From JAZNOQ01 sp045589215 (GTDB lineage Bacteria > Bacillota > Clostridia > Oscillospirales > CAG-272), in assembly GCA_045589215.1 (NCBI GenBank), contig JAZNOQ010000058.1:1-23709 (forward strand): DNA of 23,709 nt, given 5' to 3'. Under the pieces are notes generated by a model, which did not search any database, was not told where the DNA came from, and worked only from the letters and a program-made list of their open reading frames with translations. The translations under genes and the position numbers were made by a program. Position 1 is the first letter of the stretch. Every line of letters begins with the position of its first letter. Positions 14,993 to 22,935 of the stretch are shown here, piece by piece.

Positions 14993-15892
14993 ATGATGAA
15001 AAGTATGACCGCCTTCGGTCGTTTTCAGCTTGAAACGCCCGAGCGAGAGATTACGGTTGAGATCCGTTCGGTAAACAACCGATTTTTGGATGCGTCGATT
15101 CGCATCCCCCGACGGTATGATATCCCCGAGGAGCGGATCAAATCCTATCTGAAGGAATGTGGGATCAACCGTGGGAAGGTCGATCTTTCGGTTTCCGTAA
15201 CCGAGACCGAGGTAGCTGCCCCCCTCATCGGGCTGAACGAGGAATATCTCGCGGCATATCTGAAAACCCTTTATGCCCTGAGGGATTCATACGGGCTTCG
15301 CGATGATATTTCGGTGATGTCTGTTGCCGCAAATCCGCAGATCTTTCAAAATGAGGCACCCGAGGCGGATGACAATGCCGAGGAGATTGATTATTTTGAG
15401 GTCTTTCGCCCGGCTCTTGACGGCGCGATCGCAGTTTTCCTCGAGGGCAGAGCCCGTGAAGGAGAACGCCTTGAAAAGGATCTGTGCGAGAAGCTTGCGT
15501 TTGTCGAGTCGATGGTCGAAGAGATCAAAAAGCGCGAAGACGAGGTGGTGATCGCATATCGCGAGAGGCTCGAGGAGCGTCTCCGTCAGGTGCTTGACGG
15601 GCACGGTGTGAAGGCAGATGAGACTCGCATTCTGACTGAGTGCGCGATCTTTGCCGACCGTGTTGCGATCGACGAGGAGCTTGTGCGCCTTACCTCACAT
15701 TTCAGAACCTTTGAGGAGATCGCGGCATCGAATGAGCCCGCAGGCAGAAAGCTTGATTTTCTCCTGCAGGAGATCAACCGCGAGGTCAATACCGTCGGTT
15801 CGAAGTGCTTGGATGCGGGAATTGCAAAGCTCGTTGTAAACATCAAAAATGAGCTTGAAAAGATACGCGAGCAGGTACAAAATCTCGAATAA
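14993..15892 (+). CDS. yicC: YicC/YloC family endoribonuclease
   Basis: A 299-residue member of the YicC family (YloC in Bacillus), reported as endoribonucleases involved in RNA turnover. The family-typical N-terminus MKSMTAFGR is present, followed by VEIRSVNNRFLD. The C-terminal DUF1732-type region contains RLTSHFRTF and GRKLDFLLQEINREVNTVGSK, hallmarks of the family. The track of in-frame starts includes ATG 14981, but GGAG at 14983 is correctly spaced for ATG 14993 (or 14996), so 14993 is used. It is the first gene of an operon with remA, gmk and rpoZ, the standard Firmicute order. Confidence 0.92.
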   Translation: MMKSMTAFGRFQLETPEREITVEIRSVNNRFLDASIRIPRRYDIPEERIKSYLKECGINRGKVDLSVSVTETEVAAPLIGLNEEYLAAYLKTLYALRDSYGLRDDISVMSVAANPQIFQNEAPEADDNAEEIDYFEVFRPALDGAIAVFLEGRAREGERLEKDLCEKLAFVESMVEEIKKREDEVVIAYRERLEERLRQVLDGHGVKADETRILTECAIFADRVAIDEELVRLTSHFRTFEEIAASNEPAGRKLDFLLQEINREVNTVGSKCLDAGIAKLVVNIKNELEKIREQVQNLE

Positions 15893-15933
15893 GAGAGATT
15901 TTTCTTACCTCAATACAGAAGGAAATTCGTTTT

Positions 15934-16209
15934 ATGAAGTTTTTTAGTGCCGGGTTTGGGAATATGGTCTGTGCCGAGCGCATCGTTGCGATCGTCAGCC
16001 CCGATTCCGCCCCCGTGAAGCGTCTCGTTCAGGACGCGAAGGATAGCGGATGTGCGATCGACGTTACCTGCGGACGCCGCACGCGTGCGGTGCTTCTCCT
16101 CGATTCGGGGCACGTGATCCTCTCTGCCCTTCAGACCGATACCGTTTCGGCGCGTATTCGCGACGACGGCGGTCACGACGAATCGGACGATGACGGAAAG
16201 GAAGGATAA
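15934..16209 (+). CDS. remA: RemA family DNA-binding regulator (DUF370)
   Basis: 91 residues, matching the small RemA family: GFGNMVCAERIVAIVSPDSAP near the start, then CGRRTRAVLLLDSGHVILSA. In Bacillus RemA is a DNA-binding activator of biofilm matrix and osmoprotection genes, forming ring-like oligomers. The C-terminal 17 or so residues here are strongly acidic and Gly-rich, a tail beyond the conserved core. An AAGGAA site precedes ATG 15934. It lies 41 bases after yicC and its stop is one base before the gmk start, so it is translationally close to gmk. Its targets in this organism are unknown. The neighbouring surface genes are a possible but untested target, by analogy with matrix control. 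Confidence 0.93.
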   Translation: MKFFSAGFGNMVCAERIVAIVSPDSAPVKRLVQDAKDSGCAIDVTCGRRTRAVLLLDSGHVILSALQTDTVSARIRDDGGHDESDDDGKEG

Positions 16210-16210
16210 G

Positions 16211-16831
16211 ATGGCGACGAACGTAGAAAAAGGACTTTTGATCGTGATCTCGGGCCCCTCCGCCAGCGGAAAGGGAACTGTGAACGCATACGTGCTCGCA
16301 GACGAGCATTTTGAATATTCGGTCTCCGCAACGACCCGCGCACCGCGCGAGGGCGAGGTGGATGGCAGGGATTATCACTTCATCACGCGGGACGCGTTTG
16401 AACGGTTGATCGCTGAGGATGGAGTGCTTGAATACACCTCTTACTGTGAGAATTATTACGGAACGCTTCGTTCCTTCGTTGAGGATACCCGCTCCGCGGG
16501 AAAGCACGTTGTGCTTGAGATCGAGGTCGACGGTGCGATGCAGATCCGCTCGAAATATCCCGATGCGGTCCTGATCATGCTTCTCCCCCCGAGCTTCAAG
16601 GAGCAGGAGCGGCGTCTCCGTGCACGTGGAACCGAGACCGAGGAGGTTATTGAGAAGCGCCTCAGTCAGACGCGGCGCGAGGTCCCGCTTGCCGACCGCT
16701 ACGACTACATCGTGTATAACGAGACGGGGAAGGCGGAAGAGGCGGCGCACAGCATTCTTGCGATCGCGCGCGCTGAGCAGTGTTCGGTTCGGAGAAACCG
16801 TGAGATCGCAAAAAAATATTTTGCGGACTGA
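16211..16831 (+). CDS. gmk: Guanylate kinase
   Basis: Phosphorylates GMP to GDP with ATP. It has 206 residues from ATG 16211, within the family range. The P-loop is ISGPSASGKGT near residue 15. The GMP-binding segment SVSATTRAPREGEVDGRDYHFI and the lid-region RLRARGTETEEVIEKRL are typical. An in-frame start at 16190 would overlap remA by 20 bases. ATG 16211 has AAGGAAGGA just upstream, a family-like N-terminus, and begins one base after the remA stop. Confidence 0.95.
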   Translation: MATNVEKGLLIVISGPSASGKGTVNAYVLADEHFEYSVSATTRAPREGEVDGRDYHFITRDAFERLIAEDGVLEYTSYCENYYGTLRSFVEDTRSAGKHVVLEIEVDGAMQIRSKYPDAVLIMLLPPSFKEQERRLRARGTETEEVIEKRLSQTRREVPLADRYDYIVYNETGKAEEAAHSILAIARAEQCSVRRNREIAKKYFAD

Positions 16832-16893
16832 CCTTTTGGGATACATATTTCGTTACAAATTTACACAAAGAATAGATTTAGGAGATTTTTATT

Positions 16894-17343
16894 ATGCTTT
16901 ATCCTACCATCAATGACCTTACGAAGGGTGAATACAATCGCTACGAGCTTGCGCTTGCGACCGCAAAGTGTGCAAGGATCGTGACGAGCGAATACACGAG
17001 ACAGCGTGAGGCTGCTGAGCGCTCGATGACGGGAAATAAGGACACCGACCGTCCTTTGATCTCGATGATCGATGCGGAGTATCGCGATGAAAAGGCGGTA
17101 AAGACCGCTGTGTCCCGTCTGTCTGACGGTCAGTACAAGATCGTGCGTATGACGCCCGAGGAAATGGCAGAGGAGGAGGCGCGCCTTGCCGCGCTTGCAG
17201 TAAGCGAGCCGATCTACAGCGAGATCCCCGATATGCTTCCCGACGATCTTGAGGAGGCTCTCGCTGTGACGGAGCCCGAGGAAGATCCTGCGGCTGCAGA
17301 GGAAACTGCGGCAGAGGAAGCACCTGCGGAAGAAAACGCATAA
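16894..17343 (+). CDS. rpoZ: RNA polymerase omega subunit with acidic C-terminal tail
   Basis: Omega helps assemble and stabilise RNA polymerase by wrapping the beta-prime C-terminus. The N-terminus MLYPTINDLTKGEYNRYEL and the helix ATAKCARIV match Firmicute omega. The protein is 149 residues, well above the usual 60-100 or so. The extra length comprises an insertion after the ARIV helix and an Ala/Glu-rich acidic tail (about 115-149) of low complexity. TTAGGAG precedes ATG 16894 by 10 bases. It follows gmk after 62 bases and is closed by a strong terminator, the expected gmk-rpoZ position. The assignment rests on N-terminus and context. Confidence 0.88.
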   Translation: MLYPTINDLTKGEYNRYELALATAKCARIVTSEYTRQREAAERSMTGNKDTDRPLISMIDAEYRDEKAVKTAVSRLSDGQYKIVRMTPEEMAEEEARLAALAVSEPIYSEIPDMLPDDLEEALAVTEPEEDPAAAEETAAEEAPAEENA

Positions 17344-17351
17344 CACCGTAT

Positions 17352-17395
17352 AGGGGAAGCCTCTGCCTTTTTACAGGGGCTTCCTCTGTTTTTAT
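17352..17395 (+). terminator. Intrinsic terminator after rpoZ
   Basis: AGGGGAAGCCTCTG (17352-17365) pairs with CAGGGGCTTCCTCT (17374-17387) over 14 positions with two G-U pairs. The 8-base loop is CCTTTTTA, and GTTTTTATT follows. I see no clear promoter between it and priA, so priA may depend on read-through. Confidence 0.92.
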
Positions 17396-17435
17396 TGAGA
17401 TAAGCGACGAAATTTTCGAATGGAGGAGACACCGT

Positions 17436-19724
17436 ATGTCGAAACTGTATGTCGGTGTTTGCCTCCTCGGCGCACCGCACAGCCTGGACCGTGAATTTGA
17501 TTACAGCGTTCCGCCCGAGTACAAAGAGTTTGTGCGGGTCGGTTCCTTTGTGTCGGTTCCGTTCGGCCGGGCGAATAAGCTGAAAAGCGGGATCGTCACG
17601 TCCCTGAAGTGCGAGACGGATGCTGTGCGCGTAAAGCCCTTGTCATCGGTATCACCTGACGAAAACGCACTTTCCGAGGAGATGCTTGCACTTCTTGCCT
17701 ATCTGAAGGAGCAAACGCTCTGTACGACGGGCGATGCTGCACGTGCAATGGTGCCGTCTCCCTTGACCGATGCTGAAAAGCCCGGGCGCGTGAGAGCAAT
17801 GCGTTATTACAGCGTGATCCTTTCCCGCGCGGAGCTCGAGGGACTGATCGAAGGGCGTGAGGGAATTCCTTACAAGGTCGGCTCGGAGGGGCAGAGAAGG
17901 CTCTTACACGCCTTTCTCGCACGCGAAGGACGGATCGACGAGGGAACATTGACAAATGAATTCGGTGGGACGCGGGAGCAGCTCAAGGCACTCGTGTCGC
18001 GTGGGATCCTTTCGTGCGAGACCGAGACTGCGTGGCGCGGAATACGCGAAACGGAGTCTGACCTGACACCGCGAGAGATCGCGCTGAGTGACGAGCAGGA
18101 GGCGGTCTACCGCGAGCTTGTTTCGCTTTTCAGGACGGGCGAGCCCCGTGCCGCGCTTTTACACGGTGTGACGGGAAGCGGCAAGACCTCTGTGATGCTT
18201 CGGCTGATCGATGAGGTGCTTAGAAGCGGTCGGAGTGTGATCGTGATGCTTCCCGAGATCGCTCTGACGCCGCAATCTCTTGAGATCTTCTGTTCACGCT
18301 ATGGCAGACGCGTTGCGGTGATCCATTCGGGACTTTCCGCAGGAGAGCGGTGTGATGCGTACAGGCGTGCGCGGAGCGGAGACGCCGATCTTGTGATCGG
18401 AACGCGCTCGGCGGTCTTTGCACCCGTTCAAAATCTCGGTCTTATCGTGATCGACGAGGAGCAGGAGCATACCTATAAATCCGATATGAATCCGAAATAT
18501 CACGCCCGTGACGTGGCGCGGTTTCGGTGCAATTATAACAAAGCACTTTTGATGCTGGCGTCGGCGACACCGTCGATCGAAAGCTATAAAAAGGCGTGCG
18601 ACGGCACGTATAAGCTTTTCACAATGAAGAAGCGTTACGGAAATGCCGTTTTGCCCGAGGTTCGGGTGGTCGATATGCGTGCGGAGGGGGGAAATGCTGA
18701 AAATCCCTTCAGCACAGAGCTTGCGCGGCTCGTTGCCGAGACGAAGACGAAAGAGGAGCAGTCGATCCTCTTTTTGAACCGACGCGGCTACAATCATTTT
18801 TTGACCTGCCGCACCTGCGGTGAGGTCATACGGTGTGAACGGTGCAGTGTTTCTATGACCTATCACACGACAACAAGACAGTATGACCGCGGAGAGCTTG
18901 TTTGTCACTTCTGCGGAATGCGGAAGCCTGTTCCCGAAAAATGTCCGTCCTGCGACAGCGTACATCTTGCGAGGCTTGGGTACGGCACACAGCGCGTGGA
19001 GCAGGAGATCGAAACCTCCTTTCCGTCGATCCGCATCCTCCGTATGGATACCGATACGACGGGGACAAAGGATTCCTACGATAAGATCCTCGGTGCGTTC
19101 CGAAAAAATGAAGCAGATCTGCTTCTCGGTACGCAGATGGTGACGAAGGGACATGATTTCCCAAACGTTACGCTCGTCGGTGTCATGAATGCCGATGCGT
19201 CCCTTTATCTGGACGATTACCGCGCCTCGGAGCGCACCTTTGCGATGCTGACACAGGTGATCGGGCGTGCGGGACGGAGCGAAAAGCGCGGTACTGCCGT
19301 GATACAGACGAATAATCCCGACAGCGACGTGATACAGCTCGCCTGCCGTCAGGACTACCCCGCATTCTACGAGCGCGAGATCAAGCTTCGTCGCGCTTTG
19401 CTCTTTCCCCCGTTTGTCGATATCGTTTTGCTGACGCTCTCGGGAGAGAACGAGGGTGAGGTGATGCGCCGTGCCGTGTCGCTTCGGACTCAGCTTGAAG
19501 GCTTGACGAAGGGAGAATTCTCTTCGGTCCCCGTGATCCTGTTCGGCCCGTTTGAGGCACCTGTTTACCGTGCTGAGGGACGATACCGTATGCGGATCGT
19601 TGTAAAATGCCGTCTGAACCGTGATTCCCGCGCTCTGTTTTCACGGGTGCTTGACACAACGGAGGACGGAGAAAAGAAGGACGGTGTGTCGCTTTCGATC
19701 GATTTTAATCCGTCTACGCTGTAG
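17436..19724 (+). CDS. priA: Primosomal protein N' (PriA helicase)
   Basis: Restarts stalled replication forks: it binds fork DNA, unwinds 3'-5' and loads the replicative helicase. 762 residues. The N-terminal DNA-binding domain (about 1-105) is followed by a winged-helix region. The SF2 helicase core has Walker A GVTGSGKT (244-251), Walker B DEEQ (340-343, followed by EHTYKSD) and SATPS at 376-380. A zinc module of eight cysteines follows (458, 461, 467, 470, 490, 493, 503 and 506), then motifs V/VI with GTQMVTKGHDFPNV and QVIGRAGR. GGAGGAG precedes the ATG. It starts the priA-def-fmt run; coaBC, which usually sits upstream of priA in Firmicutes, is absent. Confidence 0.96.
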   Translation: MSKLYVGVCLLGAPHSLDREFDYSVPPEYKEFVRVGSFVSVPFGRANKLKSGIVTSLKCETDAVRVKPLSSVSPDENALSEEMLALLAYLKEQTLCTTGDAARAMVPSPLTDAEKPGRVRAMRYYSVILSRAELEGLIEGREGIPYKVGSEGQRRLLHAFLAREGRIDEGTLTNEFGGTREQLKALVSRGILSCETETAWRGIRETESDLTPREIALSDEQEAVYRELVSLFRTGEPRAALLHGVTGSGKTSVMLRLIDEVLRSGRSVIVMLPEIALTPQSLEIFCSRYGRRVAVIHSGLSAGERCDAYRRARSGDADLVIGTRSAVFAPVQNLGLIVIDEEQEHTYKSDMNPKYHARDVARFRCNYNKALLMLASATPSIESYKKACDGTYKLFTMKKRYGNAVLPEVRVVDMRAEGGNAENPFSTELARLVAETKTKEEQSILFLNRRGYNHFLTCRTCGEVIRCERCSVSMTYHTTTRQYDRGELVCHFCGMRKPVPEKCPSCDSVHLARLGYGTQRVEQEIETSFPSIRILRMDTDTTGTKDSYDKILGAFRKNEADLLLGTQMVTKGHDFPNVTLVGVMNADASLYLDDYRASERTFAMLTQVIGRAGRSEKRGTAVIQTNNPDSDVIQLACRQDYPAFYEREIKLRRALLFPPFVDIVLLTLSGENEGEVMRRAVSLRTQLEGLTKGEFSSVPVILFGPFEAPVYRAEGRYRMRIVVKCRLNRDSRALFSRVLDTTEDGEKKDGVSLSIDFNPSTL

Positions 19725-19772
19725 TCGGATGCACCGCTTCAGAATGGTATAGTAAAAGAAAGGCTTAAGAAA

Positions 19773-20225
19773 ATGGCAAATTTGAAAATCGTAAAAGAGG
19801 GAGATCCGGTCCTTCGAAAGACCTGCCGTCCCGTAACCGAGATCACACCTCGGATAGAGCAGCTGCTTGATGATATGATCGAAACGATGCGAAAGGCGGA
19901 CGGCGTCGGACTTGCCGCGCCGCAGGTCGGCGTGATGCGCCGCATCGCGGTGGTCGAATGCGAGCCCGGACAGGTTTACGAGCTGATCAATCCGAGGATC
20001 ATTGCAAGAGCGGGCGAGCAGTACGGCTCGGAGGGCTGTCTTTCGGTCCCCGGCCGATGGGGCAAGGTCTCGCGCCCGATGCACGTTACCGTGCAGTGTC
20101 TGAACCGCAAGGGCGAGACGGTCGAATACTCGGGCTCGGAGCTTCTTGCCCGTGCGTTTTGCCACGAGATCGATCACCTCGACGGCGTGCTTTTCATCGA
20201 TAAGGTGAAGGAATTCGACAACTAA
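19773..20225 (+). CDS. def: Peptide deformylase
   Basis: Removes the N-formyl group from nascent proteins using a bound divalent metal. 150 residues. All three signature motifs are intact: GVGLAAPQVG (motif 1), EGCLSVPG (motif 2, with the metal-binding Cys) and HEIDHLDG (motif 3, with two metal-binding His and the catalytic Glu). The length fits the shorter type 1/3 enzymes. AAAGG lies upstream of the ATG. It is 48 bases after priA and 22 before fmt, the conserved pairing of the deformylase with the formyltransferase that adds the group. Confidence 0.97.
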   Translation: MANLKIVKEGDPVLRKTCRPVTEITPRIEQLLDDMIETMRKADGVGLAAPQVGVMRRIAVVECEPGQVYELINPRIIARAGEQYGSEGCLSVPGRWGKVSRPMHVTVQCLNRKGETVEYSGSELLARAFCHEIDHLDGVLFIDKVKEFDN

Positions 20226-20247
20226 AATCACGAAAGCAGGTACAGAA

Positions 20248-21189
20248 ATGCGGATCTTATTTATGGGAACCCCCGATTTCGCACTCTTCTCGCTCCGCGC
20301 GCTTGTTGAAAGCGGCGAGGAGCTTGTCGGTGTGGTGACACAGCCCGATAAGCCGAAGGGAAGAGGAAAATCGATGTCGTCTCCCCCGGTCAAGATATAT
20401 GCTGAAAGCGTAGGCATTCCCGTTTATCAGCCGACAACGATGAAGGACGGAGCATTCCTCGAGACGCTTCGTGCGCTCGATCCCGAGCTGATCGTTGTAA
20501 CGGCATACGGAAAGATCCTGCCGTCCTATCTGCTCGACTATCCGAAATACGGTTGTCTCAACGTACACGGATCGCTCCTGCCGCTTTACAGAGGCGCGGC
20601 TCCGATGCAACGCGTTCTGATGGACGGACAGCGAGAGACAGGCGTGACCATAATGTATATGGACGTCGGGCTCGATACGGGTGATATGATGCTGAAGCGG
20701 GTGCTTCCGATCGGAGAGAACGATAACTTTGAGGACGTTCACGACGGGCTCGGTGTGCTCGGTGCAGAGGCACTGCTGGAAGCGGTCGCACTCTTGAAAT
20801 CAGGGAATGCACCGCGCGAAAAGCAGAATGATGCGCTGTCCACCTACGCCGCGAAGATCACGAAGGAGGACTGCTGTCTCGATCTTTCACGCCCCGCAGA
20901 GGAGCTTCACAATACGGTCAGAGGGCTATCCCCGATCCCCGTGGCGTTCTTTTACCTCGGAGACGGAAAAATGCTGAAGGTGCTTGAAACGCGAAAGGGA
21001 AGCGTCAATTCCGATAAAGCCCCCGGAACCGTCCTCGCACTGTCAGACCGAGGAAACGCGGGGATCCTCATCGCGTGCGGATCGGGAAGCCTCCTGCTCA
21101 CGCGCGTTGTGCCCGAGGGAAAGAAGCCGATGGACGCGATCGCGTTCGCAAACGGCAGAGGCCTGAAGGTGGGAGACCGCTTGCTTTAA
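20248..21189 (+). CDS. fmt: Methionyl-tRNA formyltransferase
   Basis: Formylates initiator Met-tRNA with 10-formyl-tetrahydrofolate. 313 residues, the usual length. The N-terminal Rossmann domain starts RILFMGTPDFA. The catalytic Asn and His lie in NVHGSLLPLYRGAAP (Gly where many homologues have Ala after His). The catalytic Asp lies in GLDTGDM. The C-terminal OB-like tRNA-binding domain starts around residue 205 and ends with GRGLKVGDRL. In Bacillus fmt is followed by rsmB; here it is followed by a cytidylate-kinase-like gene, while rsmB lies about 13 kb away on the other strand. Confidence 0.96.
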   Translation: MRILFMGTPDFALFSLRALVESGEELVGVVTQPDKPKGRGKSMSSPPVKIYAESVGIPVYQPTTMKDGAFLETLRALDPELIVVTAYGKILPSYLLDYPKYGCLNVHGSLLPLYRGAAPMQRVLMDGQRETGVTIMYMDVGLDTGDMMLKRVLPIGENDNFEDVHDGLGVLGAEALLEAVALLKSGNAPREKQNDALSTYAAKITKEDCCLDLSRPAEELHNTVRGLSPIPVAFFYLGDGKMLKVLETRKGSVNSDKAPGTVLALSDRGNAGILIACGSGSLLLTRVVPEGKKPMDAIAFANGRGLKVGDRLL

Positions 21190-21234
21190 GGCAATGCTCA
21201 AAATCAACCTGGACCGCAGAAAGGAGAATGCGCT

Positions 21235-21822
21235 ATGAAAAACAAAGTTATTACCATCAGCCGCGAATTCGGTAGCGGCGGCTTCTATATCGGAGAGCTT
21301 GTTGCGAAGCATCTCGGCATTCCGTTTTACGATAAGGAGATCATTGATCGTATTGCGGAGGAGACGGGGCTTGTGAGGAGCTATATCGAGCGTCTTTCGG
21401 AGTACGCGCCCTCGAAGAGTATTTTTGCCTATTCCTTCGTCGGCCGCAGTATAACGGGAGAATCCATTGAGGATTATATTATGAATATCCAACGCAGAGT
21501 GATCATGGAGGTCGCCGCAGACGGGCCTTGTGTGATCGTCGGCCGCAGTGCCGATTATATCCTGCGGCGGCAGTCCAACGTCGTGAATATTTTCATTCAG
21601 GGTGATCACGAGGAGAAGGTCAAGCGCGTGATGGAGCTGAAGGACGTCTGCCGCGAGGAGGCGGAGCGCATGATCAAGGATACCGATAAGAAGCGCAGCA
21701 TCAATTATAAGTATTGTACGGGTCGGAATTGGGGCGACCGTAAGAACTATACGCTTATGATCAACAGCACCCGCGTCGGTATGGAGCGTACCGCAGAGGT
21801 GATCGCGACGCTGTACGGATGA
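21235..21822 (+). CDS. Cytidylate kinase-like family protein
   Basis: 195 residues with an N-terminal P-loop variant, ISREFGSGG, followed by PFYDKEIIDRIAEETGL. This is the pattern of the cytidylate-kinase-like family common in Clostridia and Bacteroidia. VIVGRSADYIL and the later Arg-rich RVMELKDVCREEAERMI match the nucleotide-kinase fold. The substrate is not known, and these proteins are distinct from canonical Cmk. AAAGGAG precedes the ATG by nine bases. It is the last gene before a clear terminator and probably belongs to the priA-def-fmt transcript (45-base gap after fmt). Confidence 0.85.
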   Translation: MKNKVITISREFGSGGFYIGELVAKHLGIPFYDKEIIDRIAEETGLVRSYIERLSEYAPSKSIFAYSFVGRSITGESIEDYIMNIQRRVIMEVAADGPCVIVGRSADYILRRQSNVVNIFIQGDHEEKVKRVMELKDVCREEAERMIKDTDKKRSINYKYCTGRNWGDRKNYTLMINSTRVGMERTAEVIATLYG

Positions 21823-21835
21823 CGTGCAGGAGATA

Positions 21836-21869
21836 GGGGACGGCTTTTGCGTGCCGTCCCTCTTTTTTC
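21836..21869 (+). terminator. Intrinsic terminator after the kinase-like gene
   Basis: GGGACGGC (21837-21844) pairs perfectly with GCCGTCCC (21853-21860) around an 8-base loop. TCTTTTTTCTTT follows. Confidence 0.93.
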
Positions 21870-21943
21870 TTTGCTCGGAACTGTTAAAAAATCGAAAAAG
21901 TCGCAAAAAAACGGAATAAAACAAAAAAATATGAAAATATCTC

Positions 21944-21972
21944 TTGACAAGCTGTCCGAAATATGATATACT
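21944..21972 (+). promoter_or_regulatory. Promoter of rpmG-secE-nusG(-rplK)
   Basis: -35 TTGACA (21944-21949), a 17-base spacer, and -10 TATACT (21967-21972) with an extended TG at 21964-21965. A-rich sequence lies upstream. The predicted start, near 21979, gives a leader of about 160 bases. Confidence 0.87.
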
Positions 21973-21980
21973 GATGCTAC

Positions 21981-22142
21981 CTCTGCGGACAGAGCTTTTT
22001 TTGTGTTGCCCCGATGCGCCAAATTTCGAACAAAATTCGAATACGGGACACGCCTCTGCCCCATATAGAGGGAGGTACACGGGTCTTTGCACGATGCTTT
22101 CGTGCACAGCCTAATTATTTGAAATGGGAGGTACCAAAAACT
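21981..22142 (+). promoter_or_regulatory. Structured rpmG leader with early terminator-like hairpin and duplicated ribosome binding site
   Basis: CTCTG-CGGA-CAGAG (21981-21994) followed by CTTTTTTT looks like a short intrinsic terminator only a few bases after the predicted start. Further on, GGGAGGTAC occurs twice (22070-22078 and 22126-22134). Each copy puts GGAGG exactly 11 bases before a start codon: TTG 22087 and the rpmG ATG 22143. The TTG would open an 11-codon leader ORF ending in TGA at 22120-22122. A TGCACGA/TCGTGCA hairpin (22088-22106) lies inside that ORF. Function is inferred only. Confidence 0.45.
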
Positions 22143-22304
22143 ATGGCAAACGAAGCAAGAGTCAAGATTACGCTTGTCTGCACCGAGTGCAAGCAGCGCA
22201 ATTACGACACCAAAAAGAACAAGAAGAACGATCCTGACAGACTTGAAATGAACAAGTACTGCCGGTTCTGCCGCAAGCACACGCTTCATAAAGAGTCGAA
22301 GTAA
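22143..22304 (+). CDS. rpmG: 50S ribosomal protein L33
   Basis: 53 residues with the conserved VKITLVCTECKQRNY start and KYCRFCRKHTLHKE end. Two CxxC pairs make it the zinc-binding (C+) form. The frame is open upstream for 43 codons, but ATG 22143 has GGGAGG 11 bases away and gives the standard L33 sequence. It heads the conserved rpmG-secE-nusG-rplK group; no tRNA-Trp gene separates it from secE here. Confidence 0.96.
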   Translation: MANEARVKITLVCTECKQRNYDTKKNKKNDPDRLEMNKYCRFCRKHTLHKESK

Positions 22305-22322
22305 GCGGAAAGAGATGGTAAT

Positions 22323-22925
22323 ATGAAAATGTCGGGAATGAATTTTAAGAAAACACTCCTCGCTCTTCTGTTGGCCCTTACGCTTCTGTTCACTCTGACG
22401 CTTCCTGCTTTCGCAACCGATGTTGCGGATACGGATTCCTCTGCGGAGATCTCTGATACCGCCGAGGAGCCTACCGAGTCCGGAAGCGAAACGACCGGAT
22501 CTACTGATGAAACCACCGGCAAGACCTCTGAAACCACCGGAAAGACCTCCGAAACGACGAAGGCAACCGGAAGCACCACCACCGCGGCTCCTGTCGACGA
22601 GGGTATGGGCGTTGGTGATTGGATCTCGCTCGGAATCGGTGCTGTGATCCTGCTCATCATTCTCATTATGGCGATCCTGTTCATCACTGCAAAGGATGAT
22701 CCTGAGATCGGCAAGAATGGCGAAAAGGTTCCCTTTGCCCTTCGCGGCAAGAGATTCTTCCGCAGCTGCAAGAGTGAAGGAAAGAAGGTCGTTTGGACGC
22801 CCGCTAAGACCGTACGCAAGAACACGCTCGTGGTTATCATCGTGATTGTTGTTTGTGCGATCGTGATCGGTCTGCTTGACTGGGTGTTCTCCGGAGGCTT
22901 CAACGCTCTGGCAGGACTGTTCTGA
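22323..22925 (+). CDS. secE: SecE translocase subunit with signal-peptide-like and Ser/Thr-rich N-terminal extension
   Basis: Essential partner of SecY in the protein-export channel. The SecE core is at the C-terminus (about 140-200): the amphipathic RGKRFFRSCKSEGKKVVWTP segment, then a membrane helix (about 169-187) and GLLDWVFSGGF. Typical Gram-positive SecE is about 60-75 residues with one membrane helix; this one has 200. The N-terminus (1-31) looks like a signal peptide with an A-F-A site. Residues 32-95 are Ser/Thr/Glu-rich with repeated ETTGKTS units. A second membrane helix spans about 101-122. This gives a three-helix topology like E. coli SecE if the signal is not cleaved. Position between rpmG and nusG confirms identity. 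ATG 22323 has a weak GAG site; ATG 22338 is possible. Confidence 0.9.
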   Translation: MKMSGMNFKKTLLALLLALTLLFTLTLPAFATDVADTDSSAEISDTAEEPTESGSETTGSTDETTGKTSETTGKTSETTKATGSTTTAAPVDEGMGVGDWISLGIGAVILLIILIMAILFITAKDDPEIGKNGEKVPFALRGKRFFRSCKSEGKKVVWTPAKTVRKNTLVVIIVIVVCAIVIGLLDWVFSGGFNALAGLF

Positions 22926-22935
22926 GAGGAACATT

